From assembly GCF_018966525.1 (NCBI RefSeq), contig NZ_CP076607.1, positions 4,774,001-4,838,000 of the forward strand: a stretch of DNA of 64,000 nucleotides, read 5' to 3'. The stretch comes from Paenibacillus sophorae (lineage in GTDB: Bacteria; Bacillota; Bacilli; Paenibacillales; Paenibacillaceae). Both the position numbers and the translations under genes were made by a program. Below the pieces are notes generated by a model, which saw nothing but the letters and a program-made list of their open reading frames with translations, had not been told where the DNA came from and searched no databases. Shown piece after piece: positions 25,634 through 34,726 of the stretch (position 1 is the first letter of the stretch; each line of letters opens with the position of its first letter).

Positions 25634-25960
25634 TTACTTCACCCACTGTTCCGCCCATTTCTGAATCTGCTCCATGACGGGCTCCAGCGCGCGGCCTTTT
25701 TCCGTAAGCTCGTACTCAATACGCACAGGCGTCTCCGGATAGACATGCCGCTCCAGAATGCCCTCGCTCTCCAGATCCTTCATCCGTTCCGACAGCATTT
25801 TATCGCTCATCAAGGGAATAAGGCCGGATATGTCCTTAAAACGTTTCGGTCCGCTCATCAGTGTCTTAATAATGAGGCCGTTCCACCGTTTGCCCAGAAA
25901 AGAGAATGCCGTCTCGAAGCGGGGACACAACGCCAATTGATGCTCTTCCATTGTTCTCAC
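25634..25960 (-). CDS. HxlR family transcriptional regulator
   Basis: A 108-aa winged-helix regulator (HxlR/DUF24 family, including YodB, CatR and HypR). The family core is present: CPRFETAFSFLGKRWNGLII, then GPKRFKDI and the MLSERMKDLESEGILER recognition region. One cysteine (Cys13) occupies the N-terminal position used for thiol sensing in YodB-type members. It is monocistronic, and no obvious target lies beside it. GAGGTG precedes the ATG. Confidence 0.88.
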   Translation of the reverse strand: MRTMEEHQLALCPRFETAFSFLGKRWNGLIIKTLMSGPKRFKDISGLIPLMSDKMLSERMKDLESEGILERHVYPETPVRIEYELTEKGRALEPVMEQIQKWAEQWVK

Positions 25961-26076
25961 CTCTCGCTAATTAAAACTTACATTTAGTTAGTACATATAA
26001 TTTTACCACATTACGTTCCTATTGAACATTGTTTTCCAAAAAAAGTTATGGCCGCCAAGATCCAGTTAAGCTGCCG

Positions 26077-26397
26077 CTACTGGCCACGTTCCCCCTGCGC
26101 TCTTGCAGCTATCGCCTCGGTGATGACAAAAGCCAGGTCATCGTTTCCATATAGTGAAAGCACTCCGAGCACCGTATCATCCGAAATAAAACCGGACTCG
26201 TCCACAGGCACAGTCAGCGCAAGGGCCTTGGCAAGCTGTTCATTGCCATGCTGCTGCGGGTAGGCCTGCAAATATATGGCTTCCGGATCAAGACCGTTAT
26301 TCACGCACCATTGGGCGAATACGAGAATCATCATTTCTTCGTCGCGCCTATAGCTTTCCACAATCTGGTCTTCCACCGATTTGCGGTAATCATCCAT
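26077..26397 (-). CDS. Small conserved-looking hypothetical protein
   Basis: A 106-aa acidic protein with no recognised domain. It is predicted soluble and helical, beginning MDDYRKSVEDQIVESYRRDE. The ATG at 26397 has AGGGGG 6 nt upstream; a longer frame lacks a good start. It is divergent from the TVP38-like gene. I cannot assign a function. Confidence 0.65.
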   Translation of the reverse strand: MDDYRKSVEDQIVESYRRDEEMMILVFAQWCVNNGLDPEAIYLQAYPQQHGNEQLAKALALTVPVDESGFISDDTVLGVLSLYGNDDLAFVITEAIAARAQGERGQ

Positions 26398-26559
26398 TCT
26401 CTTCCCCCTCTCTGCCTGTTCTGTCCCTTGCGGCAACGGCCGCTTCAACTCTAATGAACTATTATACCCTGCCAAGACAATCCGACAAATGAGTTTTCTT
26501 CTATTCTTCAATTTTTTTCAGTATGATGGGTGAAGATGAAACGGAAAGGACATATTACA

Positions 26560-27180
26560 ATGAGAAAATGGCTGCTGGCGCTGAGTTATGTTTCGGGCAT
26601 GGGCGCCGCGTTTATCTACAGATATACTATTCTTGACTGGCTCGGCCAAGACGGGCATGCTCTGCTCTCGATCCTGGCCGCGGCCGCGCTGGCTTTGTTC
26701 CCTGTCGTGCCATATAAAGCCGTCATCGGACTGTTCGGATATGTTTACGGAAGTCTGGCTGGCGGAGCAATGTGCTGGCTGGCGACAACAGCGGCTGCGG
26801 CGCTGATGTTCGGCGGCGTCAAATGGCTGTTTCCGGAAAAAGGACGCGCTTATTTGTCATCAATTCCGGCGCTGGACAAATTCACGGCTGCCGTTCAGCG
26901 GCATCCCTTCGCCTCTGTCGTTGCGGCCCGCCTGCTGCCGGTAATACCGCAATCAGCGGTCAATGTGTACGCCGCTGCGGCGGGCCTGCCCTTCTGGAGC
27001 TTTATCCTTGCTTCGGGTCTGGGTAAAATTCCGGGCATTGCTCTCTTCGCCTTTCTCGGCGGAAGCGCCCGGGAGCATCCCGCAGCCGCCGGAATAGCCG
27101 CGGCGCTGTACATTGCGGCGCTCCTATTGTTCGGTATTCTGCTAAAAGGCGGCTGGCACCGGAGCAAAGGTTCAGCCTGA
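26560..27180 (+). CDS. TVP38/TMEM64 (VTT domain) family membrane protein
   Basis: A 206-aa integral membrane protein of the DedA-like VTT superfamily, some of which flip or scramble lipids. It has about five to six hydrophobic segments and the family region LFGYVYGSLAGGAM. A later segment, RLLPVIPQSAVNVYAAAAGL, is the conserved R-x6-N-like motif, and GLGKIPGIALFAFLG follows. The ATG at 26560 has AAAGGA 9 nt upstream. No operon partner is visible. Confidence 0.85.
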   Translation: MRKWLLALSYVSGMGAAFIYRYTILDWLGQDGHALLSILAAAALALFPVVPYKAVIGLFGYVYGSLAGGAMCWLATTAAAALMFGGVKWLFPEKGRAYLSSIPALDKFTAAVQRHPFASVVAARLLPVIPQSAVNVYAAAAGLPFWSFILASGLGKIPGIALFAFLGGSAREHPAAAGIAAALYIAALLLFGILLKGGWHRSKGSA

Positions 27181-27192
27181 AGCTTGCGCTTG

Positions 27193-27222
27193 TTGGCATA
27201 AAGTATTTATATGGTTTATAAT
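27193..27222 (+). promoter_or_regulatory. Promoter of msrAB
   Basis: TTGGCA (27193-27198) and TATAAT (27217-27222) are 18 nt apart, 47 nt before the start codon. Confidence 0.6.
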
Positions 27223-27268
27223 TAAATTGTGTTCTATTTAATTGTTTGATTTAATAGGAGGGACAACT

Positions 27269-28249
27269 ATGAGTGACAATCCGAGTAACCAAACAGGCTC
27301 CCGCACCGAAAAAGCGACTTTTGCAGGCGGCTGCTTCTGGTGTATGGTCTCCCCGTTCGAGGAACTGCCCGGCATTATCGATGTCGTCTCCGGCTATACC
27401 GGGGGGCATACGGTCAATCCGACTTACGAAGAGGTCTGCTCCGAAACAACGGGCCATGCCGAAGCCGTGCAAATCACGTTCGATCCTTCAATCTTTCCAT
27501 ACAGCAAGCTGCTCGAGCTGTTCTGGCAGCAAATTGATCCGACGGATGAAGGCGGCCAGTTCCATGACCGCGGCTCTTCCTACCGGACGGCGATCTTCTA
27601 TCACAATGAGGAGCAGCGCAAGGAAGCCGAGGCATCCAAGATCGCAACCGAGCAAAGCGGCCGCTTCTCGGGGCCAGTTGTGACGCCTATTGTTCCGGCT
27701 GGAATTTTTTATCCTGCGGAAGATTACCATCAGGGTTATCACCGCAAAAATCCGGGCCATTACAAACGCTACCGCAAAGCCTCCGGCCGGGAAGACTTTA
27801 TCGAGAGCCATTGGTCGCATAAAGATGACAAGCAGAGCCTGAAGCAGCGGCTTACGCCCCTGCAATACGAGGTAACGCAGAATAATGCCACGGAATCCCC
27901 TTTTCAAAATGAATATTGGGATCATCACGGAGAAGGCATTTATGTGGACATCGTATCCGGAGAGCCCCTCTTTAGTTCCAAGGATAAATATGATTCCGGC
28001 TGCGGATGGCCCAGCTTCACCCGGCCGCTTCGCGACTACTCGGTGAAAGAGAAGACCGATCTCAGCCATTTGATGATCCGCACGGAGGTACGCAGCAAAG
28101 AAGCGGATTCGCATCTCGGCCATGTCTTTAACGACGGACCGGGACCGAACGGTCTCCGCTACTGCATCAATTCCGCCGCGCTGCGCTTCGTTCCAAGGGA
28201 GGATCTTGAAGAGGAAGGTTATGGCGAATACCGCGTCTTATTCCAATAA
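27269..28249 (+). CDS. msrAB: Fused peptide-methionine sulfoxide reductase MsrA/MsrB
   Basis: A 326-aa fusion that repairs both S- and R-methionine sulfoxide in proteins. The MsrA domain (about residues 14-170) has the catalytic GCFWCM. The MsrB domain (about 185-320) has GCGWPSF and the catalytic cysteine in RYCINSAAL. The usual structural-zinc cysteine pairs of many MsrB proteins are not evident: the position before GEPLFSS is serine. It is therefore a zinc-free MsrB type. AGGAGG precedes the ATG at 27269. It lacks a signal peptide and acts in the cytoplasm. Confidence 0.94.
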   Translation: MSDNPSNQTGSRTEKATFAGGCFWCMVSPFEELPGIIDVVSGYTGGHTVNPTYEEVCSETTGHAEAVQITFDPSIFPYSKLLELFWQQIDPTDEGGQFHDRGSSYRTAIFYHNEEQRKEAEASKIATEQSGRFSGPVVTPIVPAGIFYPAEDYHQGYHRKNPGHYKRYRKASGREDFIESHWSHKDDKQSLKQRLTPLQYEVTQNNATESPFQNEYWDHHGEGIYVDIVSGEPLFSSKDKYDSGCGWPSFTRPLRDYSVKEKTDLSHLMIRTEVRSKEADSHLGHVFNDGPGPNGLRYCINSAALRFVPREDLEEEGYGEYRVLFQ

Positions 28250-28280
28250 TACGCCTCTCCTATACAGCAGGAATGCAACA

Positions 28281-28320
28281 AAAGCCTCCAGAACGGGCTT
28301 CGCCCGTCCGGAGGCTTGTT
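28281..28320. terminator. Bidirectional terminator between msrAB and the DUF4349 gene
   Basis: GCCTCC-A-GAACGGGC and GCCCGT-CCGGAGGC pair around TTCG, with short T tracts on each side. Confidence 0.75.
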
Positions 28321-28323
28321 CAC

Positions 28324-29463
28324 TTATTTGTCTTCTGGCGGTTCCAGCGCCTGCGGCGCATCTCCAGGCTTATCTTCCCCGTCCGTCCGGCTTTTGCTTT
28401 GTCCAGCCGTTCTGTAAGCATCCTCCTCTTTACTCCGATTGGCTTCCCGAATCAGCAGCGAAGCCTCTTCGCGGCGGCGGCGTCTTGAACGCCGGAACCA
28501 GAGCAGCACGGCCAGAATGAGGCCGGCTCCGATCAGTATCGGCAGCGCCCCTGCCAGGACGATAATGAGCCAATCTAATCCCATGGAGAGTGCATTCAAG
28601 GTTCCGCGCAGCGCGTCAGAGGCTCTGCCAAATAGTGATTGCGGCTCTTCCTTACGCAAATTTAAGGTACTCTCGTCCGGCTGGTACAGCCTAAGCTCCA
28701 CCGTCGAGTACAGCACATTTTGATCGATATAGCGCATTCTTCCCTTGATCTGCTCGATCTCCTCCTGAACCTTTCCAAGCTCGTTGGCAAACGATACAAG
28801 ATCCGTGGCTTTGGTCGCCTTTTTCATAAATTCGACATACTGGGTTTCCAGCAGCTGCTTTGCCTTTAGGCGCGCTTCGAGGTCGACATACTCTTCGGAA
28901 ACGTCCTGACCCTCGATACTGCGTTGAAGCGATTCATTCTTGATCTTCTCTAGACTGTCCAGGAAGGAAGAGAAACCGGAGGCCGGCACCTTTACGACAA
29001 ACGTGCCGCCATGCTCGGAATCCGACATCGTTTCCGTGAATCCGAGAATGTAGCCGCGTGCAAGATTGATCCTATTCCGCACTTCCGTCTGCGCTTTCTC
29101 GTAATTTTCCACTTCCATGTTGAGATTGGCATGGTAGATCAGCTTCTTGTTCAATCCTGCGGCTACATCGCCGGCCGTGAAACCGCCGGAGCTGCTGACG
29201 GTTTCTTCAGCAGCTGAAAAGCTGGCGAAGTCTTTACCACTCCCCGATCCGCTCTTTTGCGCGGTTTCGGCTGAATCTGCAAGAGCAGCTGCAGCGGGAG
29301 CCCCCTCTGTGACCACATTCGATTGAAATGAGACGCTTTTGCTCATCGCGGAATTTGCAGCCTTATCCGCGCTTCCGGCGCTGCCGCCCGAACTACAGCC
29401 AGCTAGCATGACACACAACAACACCATCACCGTTACCATGTAATACATACTTCGTTTGAACAT
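28324..29463 (-). CDS. DUF4349 domain lipoprotein
   Basis: A 379-aa predicted cell-surface lipoprotein. Residues 1-23 are a signal with lipobox VMLAGC. A low-complexity linker follows to about residue 100. The DUF4349 domain (about 105-265) contains LIYHANLNMEVENYE, VPASGF and a long coiled coil around EEYVDLEARLKAK. A transmembrane helix (about 300-325) is followed by a basic RRSRRRRREE patch and a charged tail in the cytoplasm. The function of the family is unknown. Some members are thought to sense or buffer envelope stress, but nothing here proves that. A purine-rich GGGGGG precedes the start. Confidence 0.88.
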   Translation of the reverse strand: MFKRSMYYMVTVMVLLCVMLAGCSSGGSAGSADKAANSAMSKSVSFQSNVVTEGAPAAAALADSAETAQKSGSGSGKDFASFSAAEETVSSSGGFTAGDVAAGLNKKLIYHANLNMEVENYEKAQTEVRNRINLARGYILGFTETMSDSEHGGTFVVKVPASGFSSFLDSLEKIKNESLQRSIEGQDVSEEYVDLEARLKAKQLLETQYVEFMKKATKATDLVSFANELGKVQEEIEQIKGRMRYIDQNVLYSTVELRLYQPDESTLNLRKEEPQSLFGRASDALRGTLNALSMGLDWLIIVLAGALPILIGAGLILAVLLWFRRSRRRRREEASLLIREANRSKEEDAYRTAGQSKSRTDGEDKPGDAPQALEPPEDK

Positions 29464-29685
29464 CCTTATCCCCCCAATTTATCTGTTCGTCCGATTTTAA
29501 TCTCCAGACGTTTCCAGACTATGAAAGGTTGCGGAGCGCAAAGCTTTCTTGAGCGACTTCTTCAGTCATGTGCTGATGAGAGCCTTGCCAGATCACTCTA
29601 ATGATCTTTTGGTATAAATCAAGAGATATGATGGAATCATACTAACGAAGAGTAATCCATTTTTATGATTGGAGGGTGAATACTC

Positions 29686-29838
29686 ATGGCCAAAGATGTA
29701 CTTTGCGAAGTGAACACCTGCACGTATTGGGCGAATGAAAACAAGTGCAATGCCGAGTCGATCTTCATTGCTTTCAACAACGTGAGACAAGCTTCCCGCT
29801 CCGAAGAAACAGATTGTGACACATTTAAAAAGAAATAA
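29686..29838 (+). CDS. DUF1540 domain small protein
   Basis: A 50-aa cysteine-containing protein starting at the ATG at 29686, with GGAGG 10 nt upstream. It matches the DUF1540 pattern: CEVNTCTYWANENKC, then ETDCDTF near the end, giving four cysteines suited to metal binding. DUF1540 proteins are common in spore-forming Firmicutes, and some are expressed during sporulation. Function is unknown. It is monocistronic, and its terminator is shared with metE, which converges on it. Confidence 0.85.
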   Translation: MAKDVLCEVNTCTYWANENKCNAESIFIAFNNVRQASRSEETDCDTFKKK

Positions 29839-29852
29839 GAAGTGTATATTCA

Positions 29853-29892
29853 AAGAATAAACCGGGATCGGATTCCCGGTTTATTCTTTGTC
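29853..29892. terminator. Bidirectional terminator between the DUF1540 gene and metE
   Basis: AAAGAATAAACCGGGA and TCCCGGTTTATTCTTT form a 16-bp stem around a short loop, with U-rich sequence on both strands. Confidence 0.88.
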
Positions 29893-29910
29893 AAGCCGAT
29901 CTTGCGTAAG

Positions 29911-32211
29911 TTACGGCTGAATAGCCCGCGCCTTCTTTCTTGCATCTTCCGCAGCTGCCACCATATTCCGCAGCGAAGCTTCCGTTTCGCTCCAGCCCCG
30001 CGTCTTCAGTCCGCAGTCCGGGTTGATCCAGAACTGCTCCGGATGCAGCACCCGCAGCGCCCGGTCGATACCGGTCTCCATTTCTCCCACCGACGGAACA
30101 CGCGGACTATGGATGTCGTAGACTCCAAGGCCGATCCCTTTGTCATATTCCATTTTCTCAAAGCTTGCAATCAGCTCACCATGGCTTCGCGACGTCTCAA
30201 TGGAAATAACATCCGCATCCATATCGGAAATGGAATCGATCATATCGCCAAATTCGCAATAGCACATATGGGTATGAATTTGTGTCGTATCCCGAACGAG
30301 ATTCGTGGAAATGCGGAAAGATTTTACGGCCCAGTCCAGATAATGCCTGCGGTCCTTCTCCTTAAGCGGAAGTCCTTCGCGCACCGCCGGCTCGTCCACC
30401 TGAATCATTTCCACTCCGGCGCTTTCAAGCGCCAGAACCTCCTGCCGCAGCGCAAGCGCAATCTGGTTCGCTACCCGCTCCCGGCTTAGATCGTCGCGAA
30501 CGAATGACCAGTTCAGAATCGTGACCGGCCCGGTCAGCATGCCCTTTACCGGAAGCTTCGTCAAAGATTGCGCATAAACGCTTTCCTTGACGGTCATCGG
30601 TTCGGTGAAAGCGACATCGGCGTAAATGACCGGCGGCTTGACGCAGCGGGAACCGTAGGATTGCACCCAGCCATTCTGCGTGAACAGAAATCCATCCAGC
30701 TTCTCCCCGAAGAACTCCACCATATCTGTCCGTTCAAATTCGCCGTGCACCAGAACATCCAGACCGATGTTCTCCTGAAGAGCGATGGCGTCCACAATTT
30801 GCCGGTGGATAAAGTCGTCATAGACTTCCTGGCTCAACTCGCCCTTGCGCCATTTCAGCCGCGCCTGCCGGACTTCCGGCGTCTGCGGAAAGCTGCCGAT
30901 TGTCGTTGTCGGCAGCAACGGCAGACGCCACTTGTCCTGCTGGCGCTTCGCCCGCTCGGCATAGGCCGGACTCCGCCGGTCAGGCAGCTCCGTCAAGCCG
31001 CGTTCAAGCTCTGCCACGTCCGCGCGGCTGCGCTCGGGCAGTTTGCGGAAGGCGGCCAGCGCAGCCTGCGTCTCGGCTAACGAAGCCCCGGCGGCGTCAC
31101 GGCCTTCAAGCAGCGCCCGTTTCAGCAGCGCAAGCTCTGCCAGCTTCTCATCGGCAAAGGCCAGCGCGTTCCGCACCTCCTGCTTCAGCTTCTCCTCGCT
31201 GCGCACCGTCACAGGCACATGCAGCAGGCTGCTGGATGGCTGCAAAATCAGCTTGCCCTCCGGGACAAGGGCAGCCAGGCGCTGAGCCAGCGCCAGCTTA
31301 TCGTCCGGGTCGCAGCGCCAAATCCCGCGCCCGTCGATCACTCCGGCTCCAAGCGTCTTATCCCCCGGCCAGCTCAGGCGCTCAATCGCTTCCAGATTGG
31401 CCCCGCTGTCGTGTACAAAATCGAGTCCGATTCCCTGCACCGGCAGTTTAAGCAGGGCTTCAAGCGGCTCGGCGGACTCAAAGTATGTCTGCAGCATAAT
31501 GGAAAGACCCGGAACAGCGGAATGAAGCTCGCTATAAATATCGCTTAGAAGCTCAATATCCTCTTCCCGCAGTCCGGTCACCACAGCAGGTTCATCTATT
31601 TGAACCCAAGCCGCCCCCTCCCGCTCCAGCTCCTGCAACAGCTGCACATAGACCGGCAGAAAGCGCTGGGCCAAACTGCGGATTTCCGATAGGGCAAAGC
31701 CCTTGGACAGTTTCAGGAATGTATAGAGTCCAATGACCACGGGCTTGCCGTCAATGCCTGCCTGCTTTTTAGCGAACCGGTATGCGGCAAGCGGTTTGTT
31801 CTCTGTTAGAACAGGTGTAAGATCCCCAATCTCCGGCACGATGTAATGGTAATTCGTATTGAACCATTTCGTCATTTCGCATGCCGCCGCCCGGGAATTA
31901 CCCCGTGCCATCGCAAAATACAAATCCAGTCCGGCAGGTCCATCTTCATACCGGTACCTGGGCGGCACAATACCGAACATGACTGCCGTATCCAGCACAT
32001 GATCGTAATACGTGAAATCCCCGACAGGAATCAGATCGATGCCCGCCTCCTGCTGCTTGCGCAGATTATCCAGCTGAATGCGGTCCATTTCCGCCCGCAG
32101 CTGTTCCTCCTGGGTTCGTCCCGCCCAGTAAGCCTCCAGCGCTTTTTTCCATTCCCGGTTCGCGCCGATTCTTGGATATCCGAGATTGCTTATTTTTACT
32201 TGAGTTGTCAT
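29911..32211 (-). CDS. metE: Cobalamin-independent methionine synthase
   Basis: A 766-aa zinc enzyme that transfers a methyl group from 5-methyltetrahydropteroyl-polyglutamate to homocysteine. The N-terminal half (SNLGYPRIGANREWKKA) and C-terminal barrel (TTTIGSFPQT to the end) are both complete. Zinc ligands are likely in MCYCEF, IETSRSH and NPDCGLKTRGW. The ATG at 32211 has GGAGG 9 nt upstream; an ATG two codons earlier is too close to it. A cobalamin riboswitch with a terminator precedes the gene, so it is made only when B12 is scarce, implying a B12-dependent MetH elsewhere. Confidence 0.97.
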   Translation of the reverse strand: MTTQVKISNLGYPRIGANREWKKALEAYWAGRTQEEQLRAEMDRIQLDNLRKQQEAGIDLIPVGDFTYYDHVLDTAVMFGIVPPRYRYEDGPAGLDLYFAMARGNSRAAACEMTKWFNTNYHYIVPEIGDLTPVLTENKPLAAYRFAKKQAGIDGKPVVIGLYTFLKLSKGFALSEIRSLAQRFLPVYVQLLQELEREGAAWVQIDEPAVVTGLREEDIELLSDIYSELHSAVPGLSIMLQTYFESAEPLEALLKLPVQGIGLDFVHDSGANLEAIERLSWPGDKTLGAGVIDGRGIWRCDPDDKLALAQRLAALVPEGKLILQPSSSLLHVPVTVRSEEKLKQEVRNALAFADEKLAELALLKRALLEGRDAAGASLAETQAALAAFRKLPERSRADVAELERGLTELPDRRSPAYAERAKRQQDKWRLPLLPTTTIGSFPQTPEVRQARLKWRKGELSQEVYDDFIHRQIVDAIALQENIGLDVLVHGEFERTDMVEFFGEKLDGFLFTQNGWVQSYGSRCVKPPVIYADVAFTEPMTVKESVYAQSLTKLPVKGMLTGPVTILNWSFVRDDLSRERVANQIALALRQEVLALESAGVEMIQVDEPAVREGLPLKEKDRRHYLDWAVKSFRISTNLVRDTTQIHTHMCYCEFGDMIDSISDMDADVISIETSRSHGELIASFEKMEYDKGIGLGVYDIHSPRVPSVGEMETGIDRALRVLHPEQFWINPDCGLKTRGWSETEASLRNMVAAAEDARKKARAIQP

Positions 32212-32340
32212 TTCCATGCTCCTCCTATTCGACTTATCCTACTGTAATCTTTCACAAAACATCATATTCCGTTGTTTAAGGAAGTAATATCTTATCCACC
32301 TCGGAAGGCCCGCTTCCTTTTTCCCATAAACGATCCAACA

Positions 32341-32640
32341 AAAAGGCGTCCTTCCTTAAAAGCGCAAGAGGAAAGACGCCTACGTTAATATCACGTTTGC
32401 GATCCAACACCTCCCTATCTCCCGTAGGTTCAGCAGTGCGTCGAAACAGGCAGGTCTCCTGGCTGCGGCGTCATCGTCATCAGCGGCCTTCCCGTCAGCG
32501 CTGGGCTGACAGTGGCATAAAGGGCCGAAAGACTCTTCCGTTACAGTGGCGGGACCGCGTCGGCTTTGCACCGAGCTTCCCTTTTAAGCTCCGGAACTCT
32601 CTATTCCGGCAAGCACCTGTTTCCGTTATTTAGTGAATGG
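32341..32640 (-). ncRNA. Cobalamin (B12) riboswitch with expression-platform terminator, upstream of metE
   Basis: The minus strand carries the class consensus in order. GGTGCTTGCCGG begins the aptamer. A central block reads CTCGGTGCAAAGCCGAC then GGTCCCGCCACTGTAACGG. The B12 box follows as GCCAGGAGACCTGCCTGTTT (32439-32458). Downstream (32341-32383) AGGCGTC and GACGCCT form a terminator stem followed by TTTTTG. Ligand binding should favour termination and switch metE off. The aptamer limits are approximate. Confidence 0.95.
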
Positions 32641-32729
32641 TTGATGAGTACAACTTTTATGTTACGGCAAGACCCTGCGGCCCGCAATAGGAGACAGGGG
32701 TTCTGGTTATATCGATACCTGATAACCGG

Positions 32730-33593
32730 TTAAAAGAAAATAATATAGACCAGGGCGGCCAGCACGATGCGGTAGATTGCGAACGGCAGCAGCTTGATCC
32801 GGTTGATCAGCTTCAGAAAGAACCGCATCGACAGCAGCGCGAATACGAAGGCGCTGATAAATCCGGCGATAAAGAACGGCAACGCATCCAGCGTAAAATA
32901 CTGCCAGTTCTTGTAAAGCGAGATCAGGCTTGCGCCGGCCATGATCGGCACGGCCATAATAAAGGTGAAGTCAGCGGCGGCCCGGTGGCTCAGGCCAAGA
33001 AGGACGCCTCCCGAAATCGTCGAGCCGGAGCGGGAGAAGCCGGGCCAGAGAGAGAAACACTGGATCAAGCCCACCGCAAGCGCTTGCCTGTATGTAATCT
33101 GGTCAACACTCTGCGTCCTGACGCGCTTCGGAGCAAATAAATCCGCGCAGATCATAAATACGGCGCCAATTACAAGACCGATCAGCACAGTTGATGTCGA
33201 GAACAAATATTCATCAATATAATCTTCGAATAACATTCCTAGCAGACCGGCTGGAATTAGACCTGCAATAACCTGCCCAAGCTTCAGACGGCCCCCGGTC
33301 TCTATCTGCGCCGGCTGGCCGTCCGGGACCGGTTCAAGCGAGCCGCGGCTGAAGCGTTTCAGTCCGAGCAAATCAATAAAGCGATTCCTGAAAATGACGA
33401 CAACCGCAAGGATTGAACCGAGCTGGATCACGACTTTAAATGTATTAGCCGTGTATTTTCCGAGAAATTCCTGCGATTTCAACCACATATCATCGACAAT
33501 AATCATATGCCCTGTAGAGGATACTGGGGCGAATTCGGTCAGGCCTTCAACCAGACCAAGTACGATGGCTTTAATAATGGCTAGCAGATCCAA
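32730..33593 (-). CDS. uppP: Undecaprenyl-diphosphatase UppP (BacA)
   Basis: A 287-aa polytopic membrane enzyme that dephosphorylates undecaprenyl diphosphate to recycle the cell-wall lipid carrier; excess confers bacitracin resistance. The conserved EGLTEFAPVSSTGH motif is at about residues 16-29. The second motif, SLWPGFSRSGSTISGG, is near residue 180. About eight hydrophobic helices are visible. It starts at TTG 33593, with GGAGG 7 nt upstream. It is divergent from the protein kinase gene. Confidence 0.95.
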   Translation of the reverse strand: MDLLAIIKAIVLGLVEGLTEFAPVSSTGHMIIVDDMWLKSQEFLGKYTANTFKVVIQLGSILAVVVIFRNRFIDLLGLKRFSRGSLEPVPDGQPAQIETGGRLKLGQVIAGLIPAGLLGMLFEDYIDEYLFSTSTVLIGLVIGAVFMICADLFAPKRVRTQSVDQITYRQALAVGLIQCFSLWPGFSRSGSTISGGVLLGLSHRAAADFTFIMAVPIMAGASLISLYKNWQYFTLDALPFFIAGFISAFVFALLSMRFFLKLINRIKLLPFAIYRIVLAALVYIIFF

Positions 33594-33811
33594 GCTTACG
33601 CCTCCTCAATGATTAGATTTCAATATTTTTTCTTTATACTGTTGCTTAAACACCGGACGTAATTTCTGAAACTTGCAGCCCTATTTTTCAAGCAAGAAAC
33701 TCTAACGCACTCTCTTGTCATCTGACTTCCAGACTTGCGAATGCCCCAGGTAAATATGCAATAATGAAGGAATAGATTACACATGACGGAATAATGTTGG
33801 GAGGATGTCCA

Positions 33812-34648
33812 TTGCTTGCACGCCTGCGCGCATTCATATCTGCCTGGAGGGATTACCCCAGGGAGAAAGGGGAGCTGATCGGACAGCGTTACGAGGTGCT
33901 CTCGCGGATCGGCATGGGAAGCTACGGGCTGGCTTACCGCTGCCTGGATAAACTGGAGAGACGCCAGGTGGCCGTCAAGCAGGCCAAACCGAGCAAGCGG
34001 GATACTGGAAAGCAGATGCTGAAGCGGGAACGGGATATCCTTATGCAGCTGGATCATCCCTATATCCCGGCCTGCAGAGATTATTTTGAGGAGATGGGTT
34101 CTGCTTGGCTGGTTACCGATTATATTGAAGGTTATACATTGGAGCAGCTGATTTTCGAGCAGGGATGCATATTTGGGGAAAAAGACACCCTGCGCTTCGT
34201 CTTGAGCTTGATGGAACGGGTAAACCATGTGCATGAACGCGGCTTCGTGCACCTTGATTTACGCATTCCCAACATCATACTCCGGGGGGATGATATCTAT
34301 TTGATCGATTTCGGTCTGGCCCGCCGGATCGGGGACGAAAGCCCGAGTAATGACGGCGAAGCGGAGCGGGATAAAGACGGACTGCCGAAGCGCATGCCCG
34401 CGTCCAAACAATCGGATTTGCACGACATCGGACATCTTATGCTCTTTATGCTGTATTCAGGGTTTACCCCCACGCCGGGCGGCGGCGAGCGCAGCTGGTC
34501 AGAAGAGCTGGAGCTTACGGCGGGGGTGCGGCACATACTGCTGAGACTGCTTAACGAGGAATCGAATCCATACACGGAAACGCAGGAGTTCATTCAGGAT
34601 GTCCAGCAGGCATTATCCGATATGGACTTTCGCGGCCGATCTCATTGA
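33812..34648 (+). CDS. Soluble Hanks-type Ser/Thr protein kinase
   Basis: A 278-aa protein kinase without membrane or PASTA domains. The glycine loop is GMGSYG (about 34-39), the ATP-anchoring lysine is Lys56 in VAVKQ, and the DFG motif is intact (Asp166). The catalytic loop reads HLDLRIPN (147-154) instead of HRDLKPxN, keeping Asp149 and Asn154 but changing the Arg and Lys. The activation segment is short and Lys/Asp-rich. The upstream ATG at 33794 overlaps the ribosome site; GGGAGGA sits 6 nt before the TTG at 33812, which I prefer. It resembles small orphan kinases such as B. subtilis YbdM, but substrate and trigger are unknown. Confidence 0.85.
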   Translation: MLARLRAFISAWRDYPREKGELIGQRYEVLSRIGMGSYGLAYRCLDKLERRQVAVKQAKPSKRDTGKQMLKRERDILMQLDHPYIPACRDYFEEMGSAWLVTDYIEGYTLEQLIFEQGCIFGEKDTLRFVLSLMERVNHVHERGFVHLDLRIPNIILRGDDIYLIDFGLARRIGDESPSNDGEAERDKDGLPKRMPASKQSDLHDIGHLMLFMLYSGFTPTPGGGERSWSEELELTAGVRHILLRLLNEESNPYTETQEFIQDVQQALSDMDFRGRSH

Positions 34649-34652
34649 ATAA

Positions 34653-34698
34653 CAAGAAACGGACGCCTCCCGAAATTAGGTTAGCATCCGTTTCTTAT
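34653..34698. terminator. Terminator after the kinase gene
   Basis: AAGAAACGGA and TCCGTTTCTT pair around an A/T-rich loop. Both strands have T-rich tails, so it may serve the kinase and the facing small gene. Confidence 0.7.
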
Positions 34699-34726
34699 TT
34701 ACTACATTTAAGAAGCGAGCGAATAT

